Positions 32,810-41,592 of a DNA stretch of 64,000 nt are shown in pieces; the first letter of the stretch is position 1; each line of letters starts with the position of its first letter. Source of the stretch: Bacteroidota bacterium (GTDB taxonomy: Bacteria; Bacteroidota; Bacteroidia; Chitinophagales; LD1); NCBI GenBank assembly GCA_018267385.1, contig JAFDYN010000015.1:1-64000 (forward strand), written 5' to 3'. Both the position numbers and the translations under genes were made by a program. The notes under the pieces are model-generated. The model was not told the origin of the DNA, ran no database searches, and saw only the letters and a program-made list of their open reading frames with translations.

Positions 32810-35800
32810 ATGAATAAGTTCTTCAGGAACGTCGTAGGCTTTGCCCTCAAGAATAAAGTATTCGTATTCTTCATCACCGTAGTGGCGATCATAGCGGGTG
32901 CCTTCTCTTATATCAATACACCCATAGAGGCCTTCCCGGATGTGATGAGCACGCGTGTCATCATCATCACCCAGTGGTCCGGCCGTAGCGCAGAGGAGGT
33001 GGAGAAATTTGTGACCATCCCGATAGAGATCGAGATGAACTCCGTACCTAAAAAAACATCCCTGCGGTCCATCTCCCTTTTTGGCCTTAGTGTCATCACC
33101 ATCATGTTTGAAGATGACATGGAGGACTTTCGCGCACGGCAGGAAGTGGCCAACAGGCTACAGGGCATCAACCTGCCCGATGGTGCAGACCCTGAGATAG
33201 AGCCACCATATGGCCCTACGGGTGAGATCTTCCGGTATACACTCAAGAGCAAAACGCGATCGGTACGTGAGCTGAAGACAATACAGGACTGGGTCATAGA
33301 GCGGCAGATCAAGGCCGTGCCGGGTATAGCAGATGTGGTATCATTTGGTGGCCAGGTCAAGACCTATGAGGTGAGCGTAGACCCGGGCCAGCTGGCCAAG
33401 TATAACATGACAGCGCTCGATGTTTATACCGCCATCAGCAAAAGCAACGTGAACGTAGGTGGTGATGTGATCACTAAAAATAACCAGGCCTATGTAGTGC
33501 GTGGTATAGGCCTGCTGAATGATATACATGAGATAGAAAATGTGATCATAGACAGCCGCAACAATACCCCTATCCTGGTGAAAAATGTAGCGCGCGTAGT
33601 AGAGTCCAGCCTGCCAAAGCTGGGCTATATAGGGCGCGACTCTACAGACGACCTGGTGGAGGGCATCATAGTGATGCGCAAGGGTGAGAACCCGAGTGAG
33701 GTGCTGGCGGCACTGCGCGACAAGGTAAGCGAGCTCAACGATGTGATACTACCGGCAGATGTCAAAATAGATACCTTCTACGACCGCGGTACACTGATCA
33801 ACTATACTACCCATACCGTACTGCACAACCTGCTGGAAGGTATCTTCCTCGTGACGGTGATCGTTTTTGTCTTTATGCTGGACTGGCGCACCACGGTGAT
33901 CGTATCCATCATCATACCGCTGGCCCTGCTTTTTGCTTTCTTCTGTATGAAGATGAAAGGCATGACGGCCAACCTCCTCTCGCTGGGTGCCGTAGACTTT
34001 GGTATCATCATAGACGGTGCGGTGGTGATGGTAGAGGGGCTCTTTGTGGCGCTGGATGAGCTGGCGCATAAATACGGACCGGAGCGATTCAATAAACTGT
34101 CCAAGCTCGGAATGATCAAGCGCATAGGTGGCGAAAAGGCAAAGGCTGTCTTCTTCTCCAAGATGATCATCATCACGGCGCTGCTGCCTATCTTCTCCTT
34201 CCAGAAGGTAGAAGGCAAGATGTTCTCTCCACTTGCATGGACACTGGGTTTTGCACTGCTGGGTGCGTTGATCTTTACCCTCACACTGGTGCCGGTACTG
34301 ATCAGCATCCTGCTCAATACGAATGTAAAAGAGAAACACAATGTCTTCGTAGAATTTATCCAGAATAAGATCTTCGCGGGCTTCAGCTTTACCTTTAAGA
34401 ACGGTAAAACAAGCCTGGCTGTAGCTACAGCCATCATGATATTCGGGCTCGTGAGCTTCAATTTCCTAGGTACGGAGTTTCTGCCGCACCTCAATGAAGG
34501 TGCGATATACATCCGCGCCAATATGCCGCTCAGCACCTCTCTGGATCAGTCTGTAGAGATGACCAAAAAGCTCAGGAAGATAATGGTGTCATATCCTGAG
34601 ATCAGGGGAGTGATGTCGCAGACAGGTCGTCCTAATGACGGTACTGACCCGACCAGCTTCTTCAATATAGAGTTTCACGTAGATCTGAAGCCTAAGGAAG
34701 AGTGGACCAGGAATATCACCAAGGATCAGCTCATAGACTCGATGCAGGCACGCTTTGCAGAGTTTCAGGGTATCTCGTTCAATTTCTCCCAGCCTATCAT
34801 GGATAATGTGGAAGAGGCAGTGAGCGGCGTGAAGGGGTCTCTGGCTGTGAAGATATATGGTACAGATCTCTTCCAGCTGGAGGAGCTGGCAGACTCTGCG
34901 CAGCACATACTGGAGCATGTACAGGGGGTAGAGGATCTCGGCGTGGTCAAACTCATAGGCCAGCCGGAGCTGCGTGTAGAGCTCAATCAGGAGAAGATGG
35001 GCGTCTATGGCGTAGCTACTGCAGATGCTCAGGCTGTGATAGAGATGGCCATAGGTGGCAAGGGTGCTACACAGATCTATGAGGGCGAGCGCAAGTTTGA
35101 TATACGTGTGCGCTACAGCCCCGAGTATCGTGAAGACGAGAGTGCTATAGGTATGCTGATGGTGCCTACACTGACAGGTACCAAGGTGCCGCTCAAAGAG
35201 ATAGCACGCATCCATACTGTGACGGGACCAGCATTCGTCTATCGCGAGGGCAATAAGCGCTTCTGTGCCGTGAAGTTCTCTGTGCGTGGTCGTGACCTGG
35301 GTAGCACGATAGCTGAGGCACAGAAGAAAGTAGGAGACAAGATCAAGCTCGGCAAAGGTATGAGCATGGAGTGGAAGGGAGAATTTGAAAACCAGGTCCG
35401 CGCCCAGAAGCGCCTGGGCCAGGTGGTACCTATCAGCCTCACTGTGATCTTCATCCTGCTGTTCATTACGTTTGGCAGCTTCCAGGATGCAGGCCTCGTG
35501 ATACTCAAGGTGCCATTTGCCCTCATAGGCGGCATATGGATGCTGCTACTCACGAGTACTAACTTCAGTATCTCTGCCGGTGTGGGCTTTATCGCCCTCT
35601 TCGGAGTCTGCGTGCAGAATGGGGTCTTGCTCATATCGGGCTTCCACGAGTATATGCTGATGGGATACTCTCTGGTAGATAGTATAGAGAGCACGGTCCG
35701 CACGCGTATCCGCCCCGTAGTGATGACAGCCATGATGGCAGCCATAGGCCTGCTGCCTGCTGCTATCAGCACCGGTATCGGCTCTGAGACGCAGCGCCCG

Positions 35801-35953
35801 CTGGCACGCGTCATGATCGGTGGCCTGGTCACAGATACTATCTTTACACTGCTTATTTTCCCTATCATACTGGAGCTGGTATATGCACGCAAACTACACA
35901 AGGAGCAGCAAGGGCATCAGGCTCGTCTGAATGCCAAGAGTGCGCAGCAGTAA
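32810..35953 (+). CDS. czcA: Heavy-metal RND efflux pump (CzcA/CusA family)
   Basis: 1047 residues, the normal length. Twelve transmembrane helices in the 1+5+1+5 RND layout, with two large periplasmic loops. TM4 carries the heavy-metal-efflux proton-relay motif AVDFGIIIDGAVVMVEG (about 391-407) with two Asp and one Glu, which separates HME-RND pumps from drug pumps. Other family landmarks are NTPIEAFPDVMSTRV (about 32-45) and GFIALFGVCVQNGVLLISGF in TM10. It expels divalent (Co/Zn/Cd) or monovalent (Cu/Ag) cations from the periplasm by proton antiport; the ion cannot be fixed by eye. The last gene of the operon; it converges on a TPR gene 15 bp away. Confidence 0.93.
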   Translation: MNKFFRNVVGFALKNKVFVFFITVVAIIAGAFSYINTPIEAFPDVMSTRVIIITQWSGRSAEEVEKFVTIPIEIEMNSVPKKTSLRSISLFGLSVITIMFEDDMEDFRARQEVANRLQGINLPDGADPEIEPPYGPTGEIFRYTLKSKTRSVRELKTIQDWVIERQIKAVPGIADVVSFGGQVKTYEVSVDPGQLAKYNMTALDVYTAISKSNVNVGGDVITKNNQAYVVRGIGLLNDIHEIENVIIDSRNNTPILVKNVARVVESSLPKLGYIGRDSTDDLVEGIIVMRKGENPSEVLAALRDKVSELNDVILPADVKIDTFYDRGTLINYTTHTVLHNLLEGIFLVTVIVFVFMLDWRTTVIVSIIIPLALLFAFFCMKMKGMTANLLSLGAVDFGIIIDGAVVMVEGLFVALDELAHKYGPERFNKLSKLGMIKRIGGEKAKAVFFSKMIIITALLPIFSFQKVEGKMFSPLAWTLGFALLGALIFTLTLVPVLISILLNTNVKEKHNVFVEFIQNKIFAGFSFTFKNGKTSLAVATAIMIFGLVSFNFLGTEFLPHLNEGAIYIRANMPLSTSLDQSVEMTKKLRKIMVSYPEIRGVMSQTGRPNDGTDPTSFFNIEFHVDLKPKEEWTRNITKDQLIDSMQARFAEFQGISFNFSQPIMDNVEEAVSGVKGSLAVKIYGTDLFQLEELADSAQHILEHVQGVEDLGVVKLIGQPELRVELNQEKMGVYGVATADAQAVIEMAIGGKGATQIYEGERKFDIRVRYSPEYREDESAIGMLMVPTLTGTKVPLKEIARIHTVTGPAFVYREGNKRFCAVKFSVRGRDLGSTIAEAQKKVGDKIKLGKGMSMEWKGEFENQVRAQKRLGQVVPISLTVIFILLFITFGSFQDAGLVILKVPFALIGGIWMLLLTSTNFSISAGVGFIALFGVCVQNGVLLISGFHEYMLMGYSLVDSIESTVRTRIRPVVMTAMMAAIGLLPAAISTGIGSETQRPLARVMIGGLVTDTIFTLLIFPIILELVYARKLHKEQQGHQARLNAKSAQQ

Positions 35954-35968
35954 GTAACGGAGAGAAAG

Positions 35969-37162
35969 CTACCGGCGCAGCATGCGGATCACCGCTATGA
36001 TGAGCGCGATAGCTATGATGCCGCCCAGCAGGATATAGTACCAGTTTCTGGAAAAGTACAGTGCATAGCGGATATGCTGTATCTCATCTGTGAGATCGGT
36101 CTTGTATTGCTCTTTCTGCAGAAAATCAAATTGCTGCTGCGCTTCGGTTAGTTTGCCCGTTTTCTTGTAGCACATGCCTAGGTAGTAGATGGCATCGAGG
36201 TAGCGTGCGTGGCAGCTGTCTGTCTGGCAGGAGTCCCACACGATGCCTGCTGTACGCAGGCTGGCCGATGCCGAGTCAAACTGATGCAGCTTATAGTTGG
36301 TGATGCCTTTGTTATAGTTGCCCTCCGGCTGGCGGCTGTTTATCTGTATTGCTTTCTGAAAGAAACCTATGGCCTGGCTATAGCTGCCAGACTGGTAGTA
36401 GCAGATGCCTATGTTATTGATCACGTCGGCATTTTCGCTCAGGTCGGCGCGTGCAGCGGAGTAGTCCCTCAGGGCGCTGTCATAGTTTTTTGCTAGTACA
36501 AATATCTCTGCCCGGTGTATGAGCGCATCCGTATTAGACGGGTCTGCCTCCAGGCAGTGGCTGAACTGTATGAGCGCGTCCTCGTAGCGATGCTGGTCAC
36601 GCAGGCAGAGGCCGGAGATCAGCAGTCCATTGATATTGCGCGGGTCTATGGCCAGTGCCTGCCTGCTGCAGACCAGTGCAGAATCTGTCTGATGCAGCCG
36701 ATAGGCCGTGATAGCCGCCAGCGTGAGGTAGTCCAGATTGTCTCCGCGGAGAGAGAGGCTCCTTCTGACAGCAGCATATGCACTGTCATAGCGTTTGTCG
36801 TCATATAGCAGGAGTGCCTGCCGGTAGGGTAGAGTGTCATTGGCAGGCTGCAGGAGAGCCAGGCGCTGCCAGTAGATGAGTGCAGAGTCTGTCTCAGATG
36901 TGGCGGTATAGAGGTCTGCGAGCTGGCGGATCAGCGTGGCGCTGGCAGGATACCGCGCATAGCGGGCCCTGGTACTCTGGATAGCGGAGTCCAGACGGGT
37001 GTAGTCGTATCCCGTGTATGGGTTGTCATCGCCATACGTTTCCAATGAAAAGGCATATCCTGATGATAGCAGGATCAGGAAGCACAACAGAAAGTTTATG
37101 GCATCTTTTTTTTGCAGCACGCAGCAGCCTTTGCAGCAAAGTAAGGAAAAATACACAAACAC
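35969..37162 (-). CDS. Membrane-anchored periplasmic TPR protein
   Basis: 397 residues as drawn from 37162. The N-terminus (FLLCFLILLSSGYAFSLE, about 24-41) is a signal peptide or anchor preceded by an odd Cys-rich stretch (LLCCKGCCVLQ), so the true start may be an internal non-ATG codon. About eight TPR units fill residues 60-350 (SDSALIYWQRLALLQPANDT, HRYEDALIQFSHCLEADPSN, GSYSQAIGFFQKAIQINSRQ). The end is one transmembrane helix (WYYILLGGIIAIALIIAVIR) with a basic tail, so the repeats should face the periplasm. Function unknown. It is convergent with czcA and divergent from the AI-2E-type permease. Confidence 0.75.
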   Translation of the reverse strand: MFVYFSLLCCKGCCVLQKKDAINFLLCFLILLSSGYAFSLETYGDDNPYTGYDYTRLDSAIQSTRARYARYPASATLIRQLADLYTATSETDSALIYWQRLALLQPANDTLPYRQALLLYDDKRYDSAYAAVRRSLSLRGDNLDYLTLAAITAYRLHQTDSALVCSRQALAIDPRNINGLLISGLCLRDQHRYEDALIQFSHCLEADPSNTDALIHRAEIFVLAKNYDSALRDYSAARADLSENADVINNIGICYYQSGSYSQAIGFFQKAIQINSRQPEGNYNKGITNYKLHQFDSASASLRTAGIVWDSCQTDSCHARYLDAIYYLGMCYKKTGKLTEAQQQFDFLQKEQYKTDLTDEIQHIRYALYFSRNWYYILLGGIIAIALIIAVIRMLRR

Positions 37163-37206
37163 CTATCCACAGCAGGCTGGCGCAAACTGATGTATATTAG
37201 CTGAAA

Positions 37207-38313
37207 ATGCGCATGAAAGGATTCTCAAACGACAGCGTAAAGCAGTTTTACTTCCTCGCGGTGCTCACCATATTGGCTGGCATACTGGGGTATATGCTGA
37301 GGGATTACATCAGCTCTTTTCTCGGAGCAGCTACGTTGTACATCGTATTCCGGCAGCCGCTGCACTACCTCACGGAGCAGCGCCGCTGGCACAAAGCACT
37401 GGCAGTGTCAGCCCTGATAGTAGTGTCTATGATCGTCGTACTGATACCTGTGGGGCTGCTATCTTTTATGCTATCGTCCAAGGCGCAGTACCTCGTGGAG
37501 CACTATGCCGAGTTTCTCGATATAGTGAAGGGGTGGAATGAGCGCCTCTCAGCAGGCTATGGCGTCAACCTCATCTCCCAGGAGTCTATCAGCAAGGTGA
37601 CTGCTGCGGGCGCTGAATTCATACCGGTATTGCTCTCTGCCACACTGAGTTCCTTTACACAGATAGCAGTGCTCTACTTTCTGCTGTACTTTATGATGAT
37701 GGAGGGACGCAGTATGGAGCGGCTGGTGCTGCAGTATTCCCCTTTCAATAATGATAATACACTCATACTACTGAAAGAACTGCGGATACAGACCATGTCC
37801 AATGTGATAGGTATACCGGTGCTGATCGTGATACAGGCGGGTATAGCATGGATCGGTTTCTGGATATTTGGTATGGACCAGCCCTTCTTCTGGGGAGTGA
37901 TCACCGGTTTTGCCTCTATGATCCCCATCATAGGTGCGGCCGTGGTATGGATACCTGTCTGTATCTATATGTATATCAGCGGCAAGCCGGGCGGTAGTAT
38001 CGGCGCGGCTATCTACAACGGGCTATTGCTGGTGAATGTAGAGCACCTCGTACGCTTCTCCATGCTAAAGAAATTTGGCAATACGCATCCGCTGGTCACT
38101 TTCTTTGGGCTCGTGATCGGGATAGAACTTTTCGGCTTCCTCGGGCTTATCTTCGGACCGCTGCTGATATCGTACTTTATGATACTGCTGCAGATATATC
38201 GCCGCGAGTATATAGATGATACGCCGGAGATCATCCTGCAGCCGCTGGCTGAGCCTGCGCCGGAAGTGGTGATACAAGCACCTCCCGCACCGGACAAAGA
38301 AGGAAATGTTTAA
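37207..38313 (+). CDS. AI-2E/TqsA-family permease
   Basis: 368 residues with seven to eight transmembrane helices in the AI-2E transporter pattern: paired N-terminal helices (FLAVLTILAGILGYMLRDYI), a long amphipathic loop (about 95-140), then the conserved LYFLLYFMMMEG and PFFWGVITGFASMIPIIGAA segments near 155 and 230-245. The last 40 residues are a Pro/Ala/Glu-rich cytoplasmic tail. Family members export signalling molecules, peptides or ions (TqsA, sodium-proton antiporters), so the substrate is open. A second Met at 37213 could also be the start. It is followed by the PTPS-like gene, 16 bp away on the same strand. Confidence 0.85.
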   Translation: MRMKGFSNDSVKQFYFLAVLTILAGILGYMLRDYISSFLGAATLYIVFRQPLHYLTEQRRWHKALAVSALIVVSMIVVLIPVGLLSFMLSSKAQYLVEHYAEFLDIVKGWNERLSAGYGVNLISQESISKVTAAGAEFIPVLLSATLSSFTQIAVLYFLLYFMMMEGRSMERLVLQYSPFNNDNTLILLKELRIQTMSNVIGIPVLIVIQAGIAWIGFWIFGMDQPFFWGVITGFASMIPIIGAAVVWIPVCIYMYISGKPGGSIGAAIYNGLLLVNVEHLVRFSMLKKFGNTHPLVTFFGLVIGIELFGFLGLIFGPLLISYFMILLQIYRREYIDDTPEIILQPLAEPAPEVVIQAPPAPDKEGNV

Positions 38314-38329
38314 TTGCTATTTTTGAGGC

Positions 38330-38746
38330 ATGAGAGTATCCGTCTATCGCAAAATGCACTTCAATGCGGCTCACCGCCTAGCGCGCCCGGACTGGAGTGA
38401 TGAGAAGAATAAAGAGGTCTTTGGCCTGTGCAGTAATCCTAACTATCATGGCCACAACTACTATGTAGAGGCAAAGGTGACCGGAGAGATAGACCAGGAG
38501 ACAGGATTTGTGATAGATATTGCCGTTCTCAATGAGATACTGCGCACTGAGGTGCTGGAGCCACTGGACCACTCTAACCTCAATGAAGATATAGCAGAGT
38601 TTAAAGCCCTCAACCCGACCGGGGAGAATATAGTAGTAGTAGTCTATGACCGTATACGCGCCAAACTGGATAGCAAGTACGACCTGAAAGTTAAACTCTG
38701 GGAGACAGAGCGCAACTACTTTGAATATCCAGCAGGTAATGATTAA
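38330..38746 (+). CDS. 6-pyruvoyl-tetrahydropterin-synthase-like enzyme (PTPS/QueD family)
   Basis: 138 residues, one T-fold domain. Zinc ligands are His15 (FNAAHRL) and His40/His42 (NYHGHNY). The catalytic Cys34 is in LCSNPNYHGH, a C-x5-HGH motif as in animal and bacterial PTPS-I, not the C-x3-HGH of QueD. The catalytic Asp80-His81 (LDHSNL) and the substrate-binding Glu of WETERNY (about 126) are present. The sequence around it (GEIDQETGFVIDIAVLNEI) is also PTPS-like. It therefore probably makes 6-pyruvoyl-tetrahydropterin for tetrahydrobiopterin rather than preQ0, but QueD activity is not excluded. A perfect -7 box, TATTTTTG at 38318-38325, ends four bases before the ATG, so the message may be leaderless. 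Confidence 0.85.
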   Translation: MRVSVYRKMHFNAAHRLARPDWSDEKNKEVFGLCSNPNYHGHNYYVEAKVTGEIDQETGFVIDIAVLNEILRTEVLEPLDHSNLNEDIAEFKALNPTGENIVVVVYDRIRAKLDSKYDLKVKLWETERNYFEYPAGND

Positions 38747-38754
38747 TTTTAATC

Positions 38755-40689
38755 ATGCCTCGTACCGGTGCTTTTTCTCTGGTCTTTCTGGTAGTATCGC
38801 TGCTCACGGCCGCCGGCCTCAGTGCACAGATATGCCATTCTTTTGAGCCCGGCACTTATACGCACCGCTCCTTCAAAACCGAAAGTGCTGACTCGATCGG
38901 ACTGGCACCTACCGGCAACTATGACCTGGTGTATCACCGCATTGGTGTAAAGGTAGACCCCACCATCAGATATATAGCAGGAAGTGTCACCTCTTATTTC
39001 CGGCCGCTGGTATCACTGACAGAGATGGCCTTTGACCTCACAGATAGCCTGGCAGTGGATTCTATCTACTACCACGGAGCACGGCTGGCCACATTCATGC
39101 ATACCGGCAATGCGATCACGATCGATCTTCCGGCGGCTGTATCATCATTGGATTCTGTGGTCGTCTTTTATAGCGGAGTGCCTCCTGAGAATGGTTTTGG
39201 ATCTTTCATGACGAGTACCCATGACGATACGGTGCCGCTGCTGTGGACACTCTCTGAGCCCTATGGCGCGCGTGACTGGCTGCCCAGCAAAATGACCCTG
39301 ACAGACAAGATAGACTCTCTGGATTTTTATATCAATGTGCCCGAGGGATTTCACGCCGGATCTAATGGCCTCATGACTGATAGTGAGATAGTAGGCCATA
39401 CAGTCACCTATCACTGGCGGCACAGGTACCCCATAGCTACCTATCTCATAGGTATGGCTGTGAGCAACTATGAGGAGCACACGTTTCAGGTAGCCTCTCC
39501 CTATGGTAATATCACATTGCTGAATTATTTCTTCCCGGAAGAGGAGGCTGACTGGCTGGCTACGGATAGCAATGTGGCGCATGCTATCCAGCTCTACTCA
39601 GCGTTGTTTGGCCCGTATCCTTTTATCAGGGAGAAATATGGTCATGCCCAGTTTGGATGGGGTGGTGGCATGGAGCACCAGACCATGAGTTTCATAGTGA
39701 AACCCGAATTCGAATTGATCAATCATGAGATGGCTCATCAGTGGTTTGGAGACAAGCTGACCTGTGAGAGCTGGTCAGAGATCTGGCTCAATGAGGGCTT
39801 TGCCACCTACCTGTCAGGTATCTGCTACGAGCGGCTGGCGCCGGAGTGGTGGTATGCGTGGCGCGCTACTACACTCAGAAGGACCATCAGCGGCGAAAAC
39901 GGGACTGTAATATGCGATGACACCAACTCGGTAGCGCGGATATTTAATAACTCTCTGAGCTACTCCCGGGGTGCCTATCTGCTACATATGATGAGATGGC
40001 AGGTAGGAGACAGCGCTTTCTTTGCTGCACTGAAAAGCTATGCGGCCGATACCTCACTGGTATACTCTTTTTCAAGTACTGAAGCCCTGAAGTCGCATTT
40101 TGAAGCGCAGAGCGCACAGGACCTCACCTGGTTTTTTGACCAGTGGTATCACACCGGCGGCTATCCCTCATATGCGCTGGACTGGTCGCAGCAGGGGAGC
40201 AGCCTGAGCATGAAACTCTCTGAGGCATCCAGTAATCCGGCATTCCCGTTTTTCAAAATGAAAGTGCCGGTCAAAGTGTACGGCAAGGAACAGGATACTA
40301 CCATCGTACTGGACCACACCAGCTCGGGTCAGGAGTTTACGGCGGCTGTGGGTTTTGCTATAGACTCTATACAGATAGATCCTGAGCTGTGGCTGATCTC
40401 TGCAGGCAACACTGTGAGAAAGCTACCTGCTGCAGATGCTGAAAATTTCATGCAGGTGCTGAGCAATCCTGTCAGGGATCAGATGACCATCTGGTATGAC
40501 TCCAGAAACCTGAATCATGTGTCCATCAGCCTGTATGATATGGGTGGCAAAAAAGTCCTGTCAGAAGATGTGCCGCAGGGCAGCGGAGATTACTTCACCA
40601 CATCGGTCGGCTACCTGCCGGCTGCAGTGTATGTGGTAAAAGTAACCTCGGAGCATAAAACACTGACACAGCGCATCGTGAAATTGTGA
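38755..40689 (+). CDS. Secreted M1-family aminopeptidase with T9SS tail
   Basis: 644 residues. A signal peptide (FSLVFLVVSLLTAAGLSAQ) is followed by an M1 N-terminal beta domain (about 50-250) and the catalytic gluzincin domain. The zinc site is intact: INHEMAHQWFG (HExxH, about 324-328) and, 18 residues on, WLNEGFATY with the third ligand Glu. The usual GAMEN exopeptidase motif reads GGGMEHQTM, keeping the Glu that holds the substrate N-terminus. It lacks the ERAP1-like C-terminal domain of long M1 enzymes. The last 80 residues (QVLSNPVRDQMTIWYDSRN to LTQRIVKL) are a type A sorting tail, so it is exported by T9SS and should act on peptides outside the cell. It lies 8 bp after the PTPS-like gene. 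Confidence 0.9.
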   Translation: MPRTGAFSLVFLVVSLLTAAGLSAQICHSFEPGTYTHRSFKTESADSIGLAPTGNYDLVYHRIGVKVDPTIRYIAGSVTSYFRPLVSLTEMAFDLTDSLAVDSIYYHGARLATFMHTGNAITIDLPAAVSSLDSVVVFYSGVPPENGFGSFMTSTHDDTVPLLWTLSEPYGARDWLPSKMTLTDKIDSLDFYINVPEGFHAGSNGLMTDSEIVGHTVTYHWRHRYPIATYLIGMAVSNYEEHTFQVASPYGNITLLNYFFPEEEADWLATDSNVAHAIQLYSALFGPYPFIREKYGHAQFGWGGGMEHQTMSFIVKPEFELINHEMAHQWFGDKLTCESWSEIWLNEGFATYLSGICYERLAPEWWYAWRATTLRRTISGENGTVICDDTNSVARIFNNSLSYSRGAYLLHMMRWQVGDSAFFAALKSYAADTSLVYSFSSTEALKSHFEAQSAQDLTWFFDQWYHTGGYPSYALDWSQQGSSLSMKLSEASSNPAFPFFKMKVPVKVYGKEQDTTIVLDHTSSGQEFTAAVGFAIDSIQIDPELWLISAGNTVRKLPAADAENFMQVLSNPVRDQMTIWYDSRNLNHVSISLYDMGGKKVLSEDVPQGSGDYFTTSVGYLPAAVYVVKVTSEHKTLTQRIVKL

Positions 40690-40837
40690 CGCAACATTCC
40701 TAAAAAGCCGTTAAAAACCAGACATTTAGTAGAGTCAAGAAATTTTCAAGGGCATCTTTCGTCTGAATAGTATGACAAATGAGCAGGAAATATGCCCTAG
40801 CACAGGTTTTGTCAGTTAGATCAAAAACAATAAAACA

Positions 40838-41527
40838 ATGGGTTCTTTCGGTATAATCTTGCTGCTGATACTGGGTGTAAGCTGGTTGGTGCAGTCGAGG
40901 CTGAAATCTAAAATGGAAGAGTATTCGCGTGTTCCTTTTGCTGGCAATATGACCGGTGCAGACGTGGCTACGAAGATGCTCCGTGACAATGGTATCTATG
41001 ATGTGACGGTACAGTCTGTAGAAGGCAAACTGACCGACCACTACAACCCTGCTGATAAGACGGTAAATCTCTCGCCGGAGGTATATAGCGGCAATAGTGT
41101 AGCGGCTGCTGCGGTAGCTGCTCATGAGTGCGGTCACGCCGTGCAGCACGCCCGTGCTTACTTCTGGCTCGGCCTGCGTACCTCTACTGTGCCGCTGGTC
41201 ACCTTTGCCAGCAACTGGGTGCAATGGATACTTCTGGCTGGTGCAGTGTTGCTGGGTTTTGCCGGTGCATTTGGCGTGGCAGTATTGCTTATAGGCATCG
41301 GCCTCTTTGCGCTTACTACGCTGTTTGCCTTTATCACACTGCCTGTAGAGTTTGATGCTTCTAACAGGGCCCTGGCATGGCTGGATAGCAGTCGTACTAC
41401 CTCGCCTGCTGAGCACGCCCAGGCCAAAGATGCCCTGACATGGGCTGCTATGACTTACGTGGTAGCTGCGCTGGGTTCGCTGGTCACACTGCTCTACTAC
41501 ATCTCGATCTTTACACGTAGGAGGTAA
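40838..41527 (+). CDS. YugP-like membrane zinc metalloprotease
   Basis: 229 residues of the neutral zinc metallopeptidase family (YugP, Zn_peptidase_2). An N-terminal membrane helix (FGIILLLILGVSWLVQSRL), then the soluble catalytic part with AAVAAHECGHAVQHARAY (HExxH, about 95-99), then two or three transmembrane helices (WILLAGAVLLGFAGAFGVAV and after) and a C-terminal one. It also shows the conserved TGADVATKMLRDNGI and LPVEFDASNRALAWL. The family is an integral-membrane protease of unclear substrate. It is a single gene; a hairpin terminator lies just beyond it inside the convergent gene. Confidence 0.9.
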   Translation: MGSFGIILLLILGVSWLVQSRLKSKMEEYSRVPFAGNMTGADVATKMLRDNGIYDVTVQSVEGKLTDHYNPADKTVNLSPEVYSGNSVAAAAVAAHECGHAVQHARAYFWLGLRTSTVPLVTFASNWVQWILLAGAVLLGFAGAFGVAVLLIGIGLFALTTLFAFITLPVEFDASNRALAWLDSSRTTSPAEHAQAKDALTWAAMTYVVAALGSLVTLLYYISIFTRRR

Positions 41528-41554
41528 GCTGAAAAAAATAGAATTTACAAGCTA

Positions 41555-41592
41555 AGGCTCGTTTACCGGATCACGGTCAGCGAGCCTTTTTC
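41555..41592 (+). terminator. Terminator of the YugP-like gene, inside the 3' end of the convergent adhesin gene
   Basis: AGGCTCG (41555-41561) pairs with CGAGCCT (41581-41587) and is followed by TTTTT (the last stem T included in the run). On the plus strand this ends the protease transcript. It overlaps the last codons and stop codon (41563-41565) of the leftward adhesin gene. Confidence 0.65.

Noticed and set aside
33749-34536. Two long minus-strand frames inside czcA
   Set aside because: Both are shadows of the RND pump; no motif and very skewed His/Arg content.
40700-41416. 238-residue frame opposite the YugP-like gene
   Set aside because: Antisense shadow; the plus strand has an HExxH protease with a complete family layout.
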